NCBI GenBank assembly: GCA_964404215.1
Contig: CAYOJF010000008.1
Location: forward strand, 1 to 64,000
Direction: 5' to 3'
Length of the DNA: 64,000 nt
DNA from: Aureispira sp964404215
GTDB lineage: Bacteria; Bacteroidota; Bacteroidia; Chitinophagales; Saprospiraceae
Program-made: the position numbers and the translations under genes
The notes under the pieces: generated by a model
What the model saw: the letters and a program-made list of their open reading frames with translations, nothing else
The model's database searches: none
What the model was told of the DNA's origin: nothing
In this document: piece after piece, positions 1 to 8,372 of the stretch
How the letters are laid out: every line of letters begins with the position of its first letter
Numbering within the stretch: the first letter of the stretch is position 1

Positions 1-10
1 CTATAGTATT

Positions 11-1094
11 ATGACTACAGACCAGTTCAAAGAACTGCAAACCCAGTTGGGTCTTTTAGGGAGGTATCTTTGACGTCTCTAATAGAGAAATGCAAGTAAA
101 AGAAGAAAAAAAACATACCTATGATCCTAATTTTTGGAATGATCCTAAACGGGCAGAAAAAATCCTAAAAGGAATCAAAGAGAAAGAATTTTGGCTCAAT
201 AAATACAAAAAAACAGCCGCAGTACTCGAAGATTTAGAAGTTCTTCAGGAATATCTCTCCGAAGGTGAAGTCTCTCCTGAAGAAGTAGAAGAACAATACC
301 AAAAAGCGATTGAATCTCTAGACGAACTAGAATTCACCTCTACACTCAATGAGCCAGAAGATTCGCTCAGTGCTATTGTCAAAATCAATGCAGGAGCAGG
401 AGGAACAGAAAGTTGTGATTGGGCGTCTATGCTCCTACGTATGTACCTCATGTGGGGAGAAAAAAAAGGCTACAAGGTCAAACAACTCGACTACCAAGAA
501 GGTGATGTCGCTGGTATCAAAACAGCCTCTATTGAAATAGACGGAAATTTTGTTTTCGGGATGCTTAAAGGTGAAAATGGCGTTCATCGACTCGTTCGCC
601 CTAGTCCTTTCAATGCCCAAGGAAAACGCCAAACCTCCTTTGCCTCTGTATTTGTTTATCCTTTGGTAGATGACTCTATCGAAATAGAAGTCAACCCAGC
701 TGATATTGAATGGGATACCTTCCGTGCGAGTGGTGCAGGTGGCCAGCATGTCAATAAGACGGAATCTGCTGTACGACTTCGTCACCTCCCTTCTGGTGTG
801 GTGGTAGAGTGTCAGGAGCAACGCTCTCAACACAAAAACCGAGATAAAGCCATGCAAATGCTAAAATCAGAGCTTTATAAACTTGCTATAGAAGAACGAA
901 ATGCTGCCAGAGCAGATGTGGAAGCAGGAAAAATGAAAATAGAATGGGGTTCTCAAATTCGTAGTTATGTTCTAGATGACAAGCGTATTAAAGATCACCG
1001 TTCTAACCATACTGTACACAATGTCAAGCGGGTATTAGATGGTGATTTAGATGATTTTTTGAGAGCTACCTTGATGGCAATGAAGGATATTTAA
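11..1094 (+). CDS. prfB: Peptide chain release factor 2, programmed +1 frameshift
   Basis: RF2 recognises UGA/UAA stop codons and triggers peptide release on the ribosome. The first frame starts at ATG 11 and runs 20 codons to an in-frame TGA at 71-73; skipping one base continues at GAC 72 into the long frame, giving about 360 residues, normal for RF2. The slip site CTTTGAC is preceded by a Shine-Dalgarno-like AGGGAGG at 58-64, the classic RF2 autoregulatory arrangement: low RF2 favours shifting at its own UGA. The SPF codon-recognition motif (about residues 198-200) and the catalytic GGQ (about 243-245) are present. An earlier start outside the window is possible but not needed. Certain as to family. 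Confidence 0.97.
58..74 (+). promoter_or_regulatory. prfB programmed frameshift site
   Basis: AGGGAGG (58-64) lies three bases upstream of the CTT codon that slips at CTTTGAC (68-74). The in-frame TGA is 71-73. This matches the conserved RF2 element AGGGGG-TATCTTTGAC with one substitution. The ribosome's anti-Shine-Dalgarno is expected to pair with AGGGAGG and push the frame forward by one. Confidence 0.93.
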
Positions 1095-1107
1095 CTCCCA
1101 AAATGAA

Positions 1108-1150
1108 ACATAGAGTTTTGTGCCTATTAGATTGGTACTAAACTCTATGT
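1108..1150. terminator. Inverted repeat between prfB and convergent gene
   Basis: An 11-bp perfect inverted repeat (ACATAGAGTTT at 1108-1118, AAACTCTATGT at 1140-1150) lies between two convergent genes. No strong U-tract follows on either strand, so a terminator role is plausible but not certain. Confidence 0.4.
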
Positions 1151-1212
1151 AAAATAACCTTATTACACCTCAAGATTTTTCCTTTAAAAATGACCTATAA
1201 AGATTATAGATA

Positions 1213-1782
1213 TTACTCGCTAAAACCATCCTGTCTCTGACAAAAAGCATCAATATAGTTTATCAAATCTTTTCCTAAATCAAAAATTAGAAATGTTTCT
1301 TTTTGTATTTCAGTAAGTATTCCCTCATATCCTGCACTAAAGTAAAAACACCCTTTCTCTCTCCATGTCTGTATAAGTAATTTAAGCCCATTTTCTGAAT
1401 AGTTATTTGCCAGGATATTAGAGTTTCTTAAGTAGTTTCTTAGTGTTTCATTTTTGCACTTTACGATAAAATCTCTATTAGTCTTTTTCCTAAAAAGTTG
1501 ATTCCAAAAAGTCTTACGATTTATTGTAAAAAGAACATCGAACTTAGATTCATCTATCCTACATCTTAGAAGAACACGGTGTCTATTTAATCTTCTTTCA
1601 CCTATACCAGAATCTGGGTCAGGAAAAACAACATATTCTAAATCTAAGGTCCAATCTCTTATATTCAATTCAAAAAATTTTGTCACACTAGTTTGAGAAG
1701 AAACTGTATCATTCCATTTATACACTTTAGTCTCTATTTTCGCATTATACATTGATGCTAAATCTTCTAAAAAATCTGACAT
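1213..1782 (-). CDS. Hypothetical protein, 189 aa
   Basis: I do not recognise the family. The protein is soluble by appearance, with no signal peptide or membrane segment, and is rich in aromatic and basic residues in the middle (a KTFWNQLFRKK segment). It is transcribed away from the next gene, with 139 bp between them that must hold both promoters. It is convergent with prfB. The start ATG at 1782 is the only good one near the 5' end. The gene sits at the edge of a region of small accessory genes. Coding is supported by length and composition only. Confidence 0.6.
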   Translation of the reverse strand: MSDFLEDLASMYNAKIETKVYKWNDTVSSQTSVTKFFELNIRDWTLDLEYVVFPDPDSGIGERRLNRHRVLLRCRIDESKFDVLFTINRKTFWNQLFRKKTNRDFIVKCKNETLRNYLRNSNILANNYSENGLKLLIQTWREKGCFYFSAGYEGILTEIQKETFLIFDLGKDLINYIDAFCQRQDGFSE

Positions 1783-1921
1783 AGTTACTATTTAAAAATT
1801 CTCAATTACCTTCATCCAATAACAATGCTTTTTTCAATAAAATGATTCAAAAAAATATACTCTGTAATAAAAACTTTATATTGATTTCCGTTATAAGTTA
1901 TTAACTACATCGCCCTCAAAT

Positions 1922-2635
1922 ATGTACCTAACTCAACACCTACAAAACAACTTAGATAAAATCGGTTCTTCAATAATTTTAGCGACTACTTCAGATGGTA
2001 AATCTCCTTCTGATTACGCATTTCACAACCCTATCAGAGAAAGGAACTTCCGTGTCAATTTTGGCAATACTATACAGGAATATACTGTTGTATTATTTGA
2101 TAGAACTAAAACCAGAGATTATGAAATATGCTACTTAAGAGGAAAATTCAGTTCAATAAAAAGGTTAGCTAAATCCATACAAATGTGGATTGAAGTAGAA
2201 GAAAAAGTTCAAGTCATTGCTAGTTGTTTTCCAGAGCTAGAAACATTCCAATTTGATTCCTACAAAAATCCTAATCCTCTAATAGAAGCCAGATGGCAAT
2301 ATATTCAAAATAAAGTTTTCAATAATGCACACTTTGAAAACAATAAAGAGTGGGAGAATAGATATTCCAAAATGATTGCTGCTGCAAAAAGAAAAAAAGA
2401 ATGGGAAACCTATTTTCCGTTTACAAGCCTACATTTACTAAGATTTAGTTTAGATAATAACCTTCGGAATACTTGGGTAGAATTACACATCACCCCAACT
2501 ATGAACGATGAATCTGGAAATTACCATGTTGGCGTGCCTTCTACTGAAAATAAACAAGGATTTACATTCCAAAAATTAGAAGAAGCTATTGATTTTTTTG
2601 ACCTAAAACTGAATGACTATCATCCTATCAAATAG
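1922..2635 (+). CDS. Hypothetical protein, 237 aa (possibly DUF6193-like)
   Basis: A cytoplasmic protein without signal peptide or membrane segments. A central segment reading LRGKFSSIKRLAKSIQMWI, followed by a PELETFQFD and an EARWQ stretch, loosely recalls the DUF6193 family, whose function is unknown; this is a weak match from memory. The C-terminal half contains a beta-rich, possibly ligand-binding part (residues about 165-225). It stands alone, divergent from the gene before it and 124 bp ahead of the next. No functional claim is made. Confidence 0.6.
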   Translation: MYLTQHLQNNLDKIGSSIILATTSDGKSPSDYAFHNPIRERNFRVNFGNTIQEYTVVLFDRTKTRDYEICYLRGKFSSIKRLAKSIQMWIEVEEKVQVIASCFPELETFQFDSYKNPNPLIEARWQYIQNKVFNNAHFENNKEWENRYSKMIAAAKRKKEWETYFPFTSLHLLRFSLDNNLRNTWVELHITPTMNDESGNYHVGVPSTENKQGFTFQKLEEAIDFFDLKLNDYHPIK

Positions 2636-2759
2636 AGTTAAATCAATTAAAAATTTCGTACAGTCTACCCATTGATAATATAACATGTACTTAAACTAAT
2701 CAAAAATTAGAATCACTATAATACTATTCATCAGTAGTTAAAAACAAAACATACACCCT

Positions 2760-3371
2760 ATGATAATTTACGGAACATCTGAAGCAAAACAGGTTATTAC
2801 AAAAAAGATGATTGGTGAAAAATGTCCTAAATGCCATGAATTGAATTCTTTAGAATCAACAATCTACACAGGATACAATCATGTATATGGAATTCCTCTT
2901 GGTCCTATTGGAAAAAAAGCTATATTTTTTTGTTCTTCTTGTCAGGCAACAATAGAAGAATATAAGGCACCACGTTCATTGAGAAAAAAAGTTGAAAAAG
3001 AAAAAGAGAAGCTTAAAACTCCGATTTGGTATTTTTCTGGCATTTTTATTTTCGTACTATTTGTTGCCTTCATCATTTACTTGGATTTTGCAGACAAAGC
3101 TAATACTAAAAAATATGTCGCAGCCCCTGCCGTTAACGATGTATATGAATTCAAAAATGATGTAGGGCATTATACCCTCTTCAAAATTGATGAAGTATTT
3201 GAAGACTCTGTTGTCATCTTTTTCAATAGTTATGAATCTACTTCTAGTAGTAAACTTTATGAACTAGATGACTCAATCAAATATGACTACGAAACTTTTT
3301 ATATCCTAGCAAAGAGTACTCTGCTAGAAATGTATGAAGAGAAAAAAATTCTAAAAATTAATAGAGAATAA
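2760..3371 (+). CDS. Zinc-ribbon membrane protein, 203 aa
   Basis: The N-terminal 65 residues form a zinc ribbon with paired CxxC knuckles at Cys22/Cys25 and Cys58/Cys61, separated by an aromatic stretch with a HVYGIPLGPIGK motif that recurs in small zinc-ribbon proteins of Bacteroidota. A charged linker (about 70-87) leads to one membrane segment (about 90-109) and a 90-residue C-terminal domain of unknown fold, likely outside the cytoplasm. The function of such proteins is unknown. It begins with MIIYGT, which is typical for the family and supports the chosen start. Confidence 0.7.
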   Translation: MIIYGTSEAKQVITKKMIGEKCPKCHELNSLESTIYTGYNHVYGIPLGPIGKKAIFFCSSCQATIEEYKAPRSLRKKVEKEKEKLKTPIWYFSGIFIFVLFVAFIIYLDFADKANTKKYVAAPAVNDVYEFKNDVGHYTLFKIDEVFEDSVVIFFNSYESTSSSKLYELDDSIKYDYETFYILAKSTLLEMYEEKKILKINRE

Positions 3372-3522
3372 AGTCCTTACTGATTGAAAATATTAAATTA
3401 TATGTTACCATAAGTACTGTAAACGATATGGAAGTAGTATAGTTCCTATTCAACTATTTGAAAAATTTATCCTAGATATTAGAACTACTATCCTAGAGTC
3501 TTCTAAATTATCTGCGGTTAAA

Positions 3523-3720
3523 ATGCTGATGAATAAACATGAATTTTCTCATGCAGATGCCAAACGAATTATTTCTCATTTTAATGAAAAATTTGGCATC
3601 TGTCATCACTGTAATTACGAACAGCTAAAAACAGAAAATATTTCCTGCCCAAAATGTAGAGCTTATAATTATAACTGTGAAGTAGGTGATTCTTTCGATC
3701 AAAAGTCAGTATTCAATTAG
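3523..3720 (+). CDS. Small zinc-knuckle protein, possibly 5'-truncated
   Basis: The C-terminal part carries two CxxC pairs (CHHC and CPKC) preceded by an HADAKRIISHFNEKFG segment that looks like a conserved helix. From ATG 3523 the product is 65 residues, but the frame stays open upstream to 3397 and reads as plausible protein (for example SSIVPIQLFEKFILDIRTT), with no ATG, GTG or TTG to start it. Either the gene uses a rare start such as ATT, or its 5' end has been lost. Function unknown. Confidence 0.5.
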   Translation: MLMNKHEFSHADAKRIISHFNEKFGICHHCNYEQLKTENISCPKCRAYNYNCEVGDSFDQKSVFN

Positions 3721-3749
3721 AGTGACTTGTCTAAATTAGACTCTTCACT
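3721..3749. terminator. Possible bidirectional terminator
   Basis: A hairpin with AGTGA/TCACT outer arms and a GTCTAA/TTAGAC inner stem lies directly after a plus-strand stop codon and before the stop of a convergent minus-strand gene. The U-tracts are poor. Confidence 0.35.
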
Positions 3750-3768
3750 TCTTCTTCTGATTTCACTA

Positions 3769-4704
3769 CTAAATTTCTGAAGCTCTTTCTGTTGTATCTA
3801 TTTCTAAAAACCCATCTTTGTCAAAAAAAGAATGAATATCTATCTTGATAGTAGCATTCGCGGCAGATTCATAGGCTTCATAACTATCGTAATAAAAATC
3901 TGGTACGGCAGCTCCCTCTGTACCAGATCTTACTCTTTGTACTCCTAGCCCCTTTTGTCCTGTAGTCTTTGTGTGGTGAATCCTCACTTGTTCTCCTACA
4001 GTTTCCCAAGTTCCAAAATCTGTTCGAATGCTAAAACAATAAGGATCATAAATGAATTTCCAAGTATGATCTGGAAGAAAAAAATGAGTCCCCTTGACGC
4101 AATCTAATCCCCATTCTTTTACTACATAATTGGATGGAAAATCTGTTGAGAGAGTATAATTATTTTGTACTTCTTTGCCCAAAGAGACCAATGAGGAATC
4201 CAATTGAGCATTCTTATTTCTAAAGAAAATTTGGATTTTTTCTTCATCTATTTTTTCAAAAAATTTACGCTGTCCCTCCATCACTTGGAAAGAAAATAGT
4301 TCTTTCCATTTATCATCAATATAAGTCATCATGTAAAACATATTCTCCTCTCCTGCTCTACCTTCCATCACATAGGTAACTTCATCTCTACCATCATCAT
4401 TCAAATCTCCTACATTATTGAAATGGATTAGTACTGGTAAGACAGTAGATTGCCTCAATTTCAGATCTGGTATTTTGGTAGTACTAGAAACTAAAAAAAG
4501 TAAACTATACTTTTCCAACTCAATGTTCTTTTCCTTTAATTCCTCTTGGATACCATCTCCATCAAAATCCCCTTTAATACTTGCGAGTGCAGTTGAAAGG
4601 CTATCTGATAAAACAAATTCACTAGATTCCATTGAAGGTTTCATATCATTACAGGCAAACGACAACAATGAAATGAAAGAAATAGTCATAATTCTACTTA
4701 GCAT
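3769..4704 (-). CDS. Lipoprotein with FG-GAP/VCBS-like calcium loops
   Basis: Taking the second ATG (4704) gives a compact lipoprotein signal, hydrophobic core ending in SLLSFAC, with the lipidated Cys at residue 18; the upstream ATG at 4737 would add 11 residues before it. Two DxDGDG-type loops follow (GDFDGDGIQEE and GDLNDDGRDEV), the pattern of calcium-binding blades in FG-GAP/VCBS repeat proteins. The remainder (about 200 residues) resembles no family I know. It is probably anchored in the envelope. It is convergent with the zinc-knuckle gene and lies upstream of none in an obvious operon. Confidence 0.65.
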   Translation of the reverse strand: MLSRIMTISFISLLSFACNDMKPSMESSEFVLSDSLSTALASIKGDFDGDGIQEELKEKNIELEKYSLLFLVSSTTKIPDLKLRQSTVLPVLIHFNNVGDLNDDGRDEVTYVMEGRAGEENMFYMMTYIDDKWKELFSFQVMEGQRKFFEKIDEEKIQIFFRNKNAQLDSSLVSLGKEVQNNYTLSTDFPSNYVVKEWGLDCVKGTHFFLPDHTWKFIYDPYCFSIRTDFGTWETVGEQVRIHHTKTTGQKGLGVQRVRSGTEGAAVPDFYYDSYEAYESAANATIKIDIHSFFDKDGFLEIDTTERASEI

Positions 4705-4785
4705 AACATAAAGAGTATTTGAAAACATTAACACCAAAAATTCACTATGAATATAACTTATATCAATAGTATTACCTGCTCATTA

Positions 4786-5916
4786 TTAATACTTAGAGAA
4801 AGATCTAAACAAACTCTTTACTATCCCCCATAATTTATTAGATTTCTTGAATACACTAGGTTCTGAAACTATCCCCATAAACAGAATGGCATTACTTTTC
4901 TTCTCTCTTATAATAAAAACAAAAGGTCTATTTGCAACAAATTCAACATCAAAAACAGGTATTGATCCAATCATCATTCCGTATGTTGTAGACGCAACTT
5001 CCGTTCCCTTTTCATTTACCTTTATAACATTATTCTGCTTAATAATATTCCCCCCTCTTTCCAAATATTTTCCTGTAGTAAAGTTATATTCTGATAGATT
5101 TGCTATACTAGTTTCTTTAAATACATCCTCTAAATCAATTTCTGAGGTAATTTCGAATTTTGGAAAAGCAATCGCATATGATGATGTTTCTTTAAATTCT
5201 GTATGAATGCTTTTCCAATCAATCTTATCTAGATTTAAGATAAAGTCTCTAAATTCTTCTTTCTCATTTGGCAAATAAGCCTCAAATTGAATGTCATTAT
5301 CTTTATAATCAATTGCTATAGCCTTATATTCTGCTGTATTCACGTAAGAAATAGGCTCTTCATTTGAACGCCCCAAGTAACCTACCTGAATAATTTCTCC
5401 ATCCAATTTCTCAAAAGGTGATGGATAAGGAGGTGATTGGAATGTATTCAGCCATAAACTTTTGAAATAAAGTGTCGAAATCAATAATTCAACTTGATTT
5501 TCTGTTGGCAAAGGAAGATCAAGTTTCTTTATCAATCCATTTGTATTGCTACTAACCCATTTATTAATACGTTTTTTCACCCCATTATGAGAAAAATCGG
5601 TTCTAAATGTTTTGAAATAAGGGTAATTTATATCCTCTACAACTTCATCTTCTCCATACCAGAAAGAAGATGCTACTAAAAGCTTAGTATCTGAATCTTC
5701 TAAATGCTGAAGTACTGCATAAAAATCTGACCTAGAATATCCAAAACCATCTAATAGTTCAACTATTTCTTCTTCTAATAGATTATTATCATAAGTGGAT
5801 ATTATATCTAAAAAAATCAAAAACGAAATGGGTGAACATACTCGATTATCTAATGATTCATTATTAGATAATAACATCGCTTTTAATATTTCCCCTGTTT
5901 CATTATTCTTTTCCAT
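4786..5916 (-). CDS. Serpin-family protein, 376 aa
   Basis: Full-length serpin, the metastable fold that traps serine or cysteine proteases. The C-terminal signature is clear: the hinge NEKGTEVASTT (residues 301-311), then the reactive loop, then FVANRPFVFII and LFMGIVSEP. Counting from the hinge Gly304 as P15 puts the scissile bond at Ser318-Ile319, and the spacing to the following Phe matches alpha1-antitrypsin. Small residues at most hinge positions suggest an inhibitory type, though P12 is Val. No signal peptide is seen, so it probably acts in the cytoplasm. It sits beside a cluster of immunity-like genes, ending 15 bp after 5932. Confidence 0.9.
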   Translation of the reverse strand: MEKNNETGEILKAMLLSNNESLDNRVCSPISFLIFLDIISTYDNNLLEEEIVELLDGFGYSRSDFYAVLQHLEDSDTKLLVASSFWYGEDEVVEDINYPYFKTFRTDFSHNGVKKRINKWVSSNTNGLIKKLDLPLPTENQVELLISTLYFKSLWLNTFQSPPYPSPFEKLDGEIIQVGYLGRSNEEPISYVNTAEYKAIAIDYKDNDIQFEAYLPNEKEEFRDFILNLDKIDWKSIHTEFKETSSYAIAFPKFEITSEIDLEDVFKETSIANLSEYNFTTGKYLERGGNIIKQNNVIKVNEKGTEVASTTYGMMIGSIPVFDVEFVANRPFVFIIREKKSNAILFMGIVSEPSVFKKSNKLWGIVKSLFRSFSKY

Positions 5917-5931
5917 AAATATTTGCTTTCA

Positions 5932-6243
5932 TTAATCTTCGCCTTCAATTGTTATATCTAAATATTCGCTTCCAATTTTAAGAGAAAGAAGCAGATCAAG
6001 CGTTTCTCTATCTCCTGAAACAATTAGTAATTGATATCCATTTTCTTCATTTGAAATCTCTACCTCTTCGATTGCAGCTATTCTTAATGATAATGCCATT
6101 AAGCTATTAAAAGGAACATTTACAAACCATTTTTCTTGAACAGTTCCTTCCTTCAATTCACCAATTAAATAGAACTCATTGCGTCTTTTTATAGCGAAAC
6201 TATCTAACACTTTAAATTGTCCTTGTTTGTCTTTCATAGTCAT
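5932..6243 (-). CDS. Small hypothetical protein, 103 aa
   Basis: The start codon overlaps the end of the upstream SUKH gene by four bases (6240-6243), so the two are translationally coupled in one operon. The product is acidic and beta-rich, beginning with a KQGQFKVLDSFAIK stretch, with no signal or membrane segment. Small single-domain acidic proteins beside SUKH genes are often immunity proteins or partners; here that is inference from context. The serpin gene follows 15 bp downstream on the same strand. Confidence 0.65.
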   Translation of the reverse strand: MTMKDKQGQFKVLDSFAIKRRNEFYLIGELKEGTVQEKWFVNVPFNSLMALSLRIAAIEEVEISNEENGYQLLIVSGDRETLDLLLSLKIGSEYLDITIEGED

Positions 6244-6962
6244 TTCTTTCTACCAAATAGTCTTGACAAAAAACTTTGTCTAGTCCTCTGCTCTATAATC
6301 CAAATTGGCTTGTCAGTTGGTCTTATAATTTTTGTATTTGGACCTAACTTTCCCCAAGGAAACCCAGTTCTTACTGGTTGGTCAGCTAAGTCGGCAACCA
6401 AAAAGGATTCTGGTAATTCAATCCGCTCATTTTCAAAGTTGTAATCCCTCTCATTTCTTTCCATTATTCCTACTTTTTTACCCCAGATTTCAATTACTGT
6501 CTTCTCATGAATAATGTCTAAGTTAGATTTATCCCCCTTAAGCCCAAACTCGTCAATATGTTTTATAAAATCAGTCAAGTTCTCTGAATGTTTTACAATT
6601 ACTGCTGGATCGTGACATACATAATATACTGAATTCCAATTCCCTTTTGAATCTATATCTAAAACCCAAAAATTCCCCAATCCATCTCTAGCAAGCTGAA
6701 TTGAATATGGAAATATTTCTTCAAACCCAAAATCACCCAATATATCAAATTGAATTTCTTCTAACGGTAAAAAATCAAACCCTTTACAATATCTTAATAA
6801 TTCTTCCATTTCAATCGGTAAATATTTACTTGGAAGTTGATTTCTAAAGCTTTCAATTTCATTATCCCCCATTCCATCAAACAACCCAACTTTATAAATA
6901 TCTCCATCTTCAGTTTCGTATTGATTTGTCAGAATTGATTGTAATTGTTCTTTAGGTGTCAT
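6240..6962 (-). CDS. SMI1/KNR4 (SUKH) family protein, 240 aa
   Basis: The N-terminal 150 residues follow the SUKH pattern: an LPIEMEELLRYCKGFDFLP helix, a beta strand ending in DFGFEE, and a GNFWVLDIDSKGNW turn before a CHDP strand and a DFIKHIDEF helix. SUKH proteins commonly serve as immunity proteins against contact-dependent or secreted nuclease toxins. The C-terminal 90 residues are extra and of unknown role, ending in a basic tail. Its stop overlaps the next gene's start. An AT-rich motif at 7008-7032 upstream is shared with the other SUKH gene here. Confidence 0.8.
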   Translation of the reverse strand: MTPKEQLQSILTNQYETEDGDIYKVGLFDGMGDNEIESFRNQLPSKYLPIEMEELLRYCKGFDFLPLEEIQFDILGDFGFEEIFPYSIQLARDGLGNFWVLDIDSKGNWNSVYYVCHDPAVIVKHSENLTDFIKHIDEFGLKGDKSNLDIIHEKTVIEIWGKKVGIMERNERDYNFENERIELPESFLVADLADQPVRTGFPWGKLGPNTKIIRPTDKPIWIIEQRTRQSFLSRLFGRKK

Positions 6963-7007
6963 TTTTTATTTTAGCTTGTGACTAATAAATCGGAGATATA
7001 CTCTGTA

Positions 7008-7032
7008 TTGAAAAAGAAGTTTTCTTGTTTTT
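7008..7032 (-). promoter_or_regulatory. Shared upstream motif, copy 1
   Basis: A 25-bp AT-rich block with an internal GAAAAAGAA/TTTTC partial symmetry lies 46-70 bp upstream of the SUKH gene at 6962. It matches 23 of 25 positions with 8227-8251, upstream of the second SUKH gene. A looser relative is at about 8868-8892. A promoter or operator role is inferred. Confidence 0.4.
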
Positions 7033-7062
7033 GAAGGTGGGATATATTATTAGGTGTCTTTT

Positions 7063-7530
7063 TTATTTTTCAAAACCATATATTTCATTGCAATATCTAT
7101 CCTTAAAGTCTTTCCCACTGTCGTATTCAGCAGGATTAACATAAGATATTATCCCAATTTTTGAATTTAAAAATATCTTTAATCGTTGGTAATATTCTGC
7201 CTCTGTTTTTAAAGTCCCATTAAATGTCAAACTAAATACTATTTGATCGTCCATAGTGATATTTGCCCCAACCATAATTCTATTTGGGTTATCTTCATAC
7301 TTATTCCAATAAAATGTTTGTCTGACATTAGGAATTTTAGTGTAGGTACTGATCATTTGATCTTCTGATTCAAAGATATAATTTTCGTCATCTGGCTTCC
7401 CGACATAATCTAAATTTAAAGGCTCATATCCTGGGATATATTCGTTCAAAACAGAGTAAATCAATTCCTTTGATTTTTTTTCAACTAAGACTTGACAGAT
7501 AATATCTTGTATAAATTCTTTTTTTTTCAT
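7063..7530 (-). CDS. Hypothetical protein, 155 aa, immunity-like context
   Basis: A single-domain soluble protein with no recognised family. The N-terminus is helical and lysine-rich; the middle holds alternating hydrophobic strands (RIMVGANITMDDQIVFSLTF), suggesting an alpha-beta sandwich. It lies between two SUKH genes on the same strand, about 80-100 bp from each, which suggests an independent small immunity or orphan gene. No toxin gene is nearby. The start ATG follows a run of Ts, and MKKKEF is a normal N-terminus. Confidence 0.6.
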   Translation of the reverse strand: MKKKEFIQDIICQVLVEKKSKELIYSVLNEYIPGYEPLNLDYVGKPDDENYIFESEDQMISTYTKIPNVRQTFYWNKYEDNPNRIMVGANITMDDQIVFSLTFNGTLKTEAEYYQRLKIFLNSKIGIISYVNPAEYDSGKDFKDRYCNEIYGFEK

Positions 7531-7612
7531 TTATTTTAATGCTTTCACATACAACACGCAGTAAACTATCATAAGCACTTACTACCACTGTATGTATTGT
7601 GCCTTGCACTAT

Positions 7613-8212
7613 CTATTTCTTATAAAGTAATCTGTTCTTAACCATATCCATAAAATCATTGTTGAATTCTTTATAGCTTCCTTGATCTCCAACTAATTCT
7701 TGGTCTACCATCAATATGGGGTACTCGTTTCCTTGATATGATTTTCGAGCATCAAAACATAAAAAGCCCCAATCTTCGTGATTGGCGAATGGTATAAACT
7801 TTTTTTCAATTAAATCTTCTTGAACCCAATCATATGAATAAAAGGTGCTATAATTTTTTTTCCAGCTATAAATTGGGTGAGAAAAAAATGTAACTTCCAT
7901 TACTCTAGGCAACCACAATTTATAAAAGTGTTTGTACTTCAAAAAAGTTTTAAAACTGTTTGGAAGCTCACAATTTACGATCCCTTCCAATTCTTTTATA
8001 TCAGAATCTGTAACTGTACTTTCAATCGCTTTCCATTTGTTATATTCTTGACTTCGGTCAAACGATTCATCTTTCATTTCTTTTGGAAAATTTCCAGATT
8101 TTGTCATTAATCCCAATCTATTTAATTCAATTAGGCCATCATCAATAAACTTATAAATTAGCTCTTTATCTTGTGCTGTCATTTTTATATTTTGTGGTAT
8201 AACATAGGACAA
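7613..8212 (-). CDS. SMI1/KNR4 (SUKH) family protein, 199 aa
   Basis: A clear SUKH-1 type protein. Around residue 70 an IKELEGIVNCELPNSFKTFL segment matches the family's opening helix, followed by a KLWLPR strand, an aromatic YSWKKNYSTFYSY loop, a KKFIPFANHEDWGFLCFD core and an NEYPILMVD strand. Such proteins typically neutralise bacterial toxins; many copies occur as orphan immunity genes. The first 60 residues are a helical extension. It is co-oriented with the neighbouring small genes and has a shared upstream motif at 8227-8251. Confidence 0.82.
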   Translation of the reverse strand: MSYVIPQNIKMTAQDKELIYKFIDDGLIELNRLGLMTKSGNFPKEMKDESFDRSQEYNKWKAIESTVTDSDIKELEGIVNCELPNSFKTFLKYKHFYKLWLPRVMEVTFFSHPIYSWKKNYSTFYSYDWVQEDLIEKKFIPFANHEDWGFLCFDARKSYQGNEYPILMVDQELVGDQGSYKEFNNDFMDMVKNRLLYKK

Positions 8213-8226
8213 AAATATGCTCTTTT

Positions 8227-8251
8227 TTGAAAAAGAAATTTTCTTATTTTT
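8227..8251 (-). promoter_or_regulatory. Shared upstream motif, copy 2
   Basis: Matches the block at 7008-7032 in 23 of 25 positions and lies 15-39 bp upstream of the SUKH gene starting at 8212. Both copies have the same orientation relative to their gene. The role is inferred. Confidence 0.4.
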
Positions 8252-8372
8252 ATAGTTCAGTACAGCTCATATTTTGAGCGGTATAACTTAAAGGAAAATT
8301 GACTCGAACATTCTGTGCATGGTGCTTATCCTGGAAGGTATACACTTTATACCTCATTGTTATCGCGTTTTT

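Noticed and set aside
435..857. A 140-codon open frame on the minus strand inside prfB
   Set aside because: It lies fully within the RF2 gene in antisense, with a composition typical of a complement frame and no start signal.
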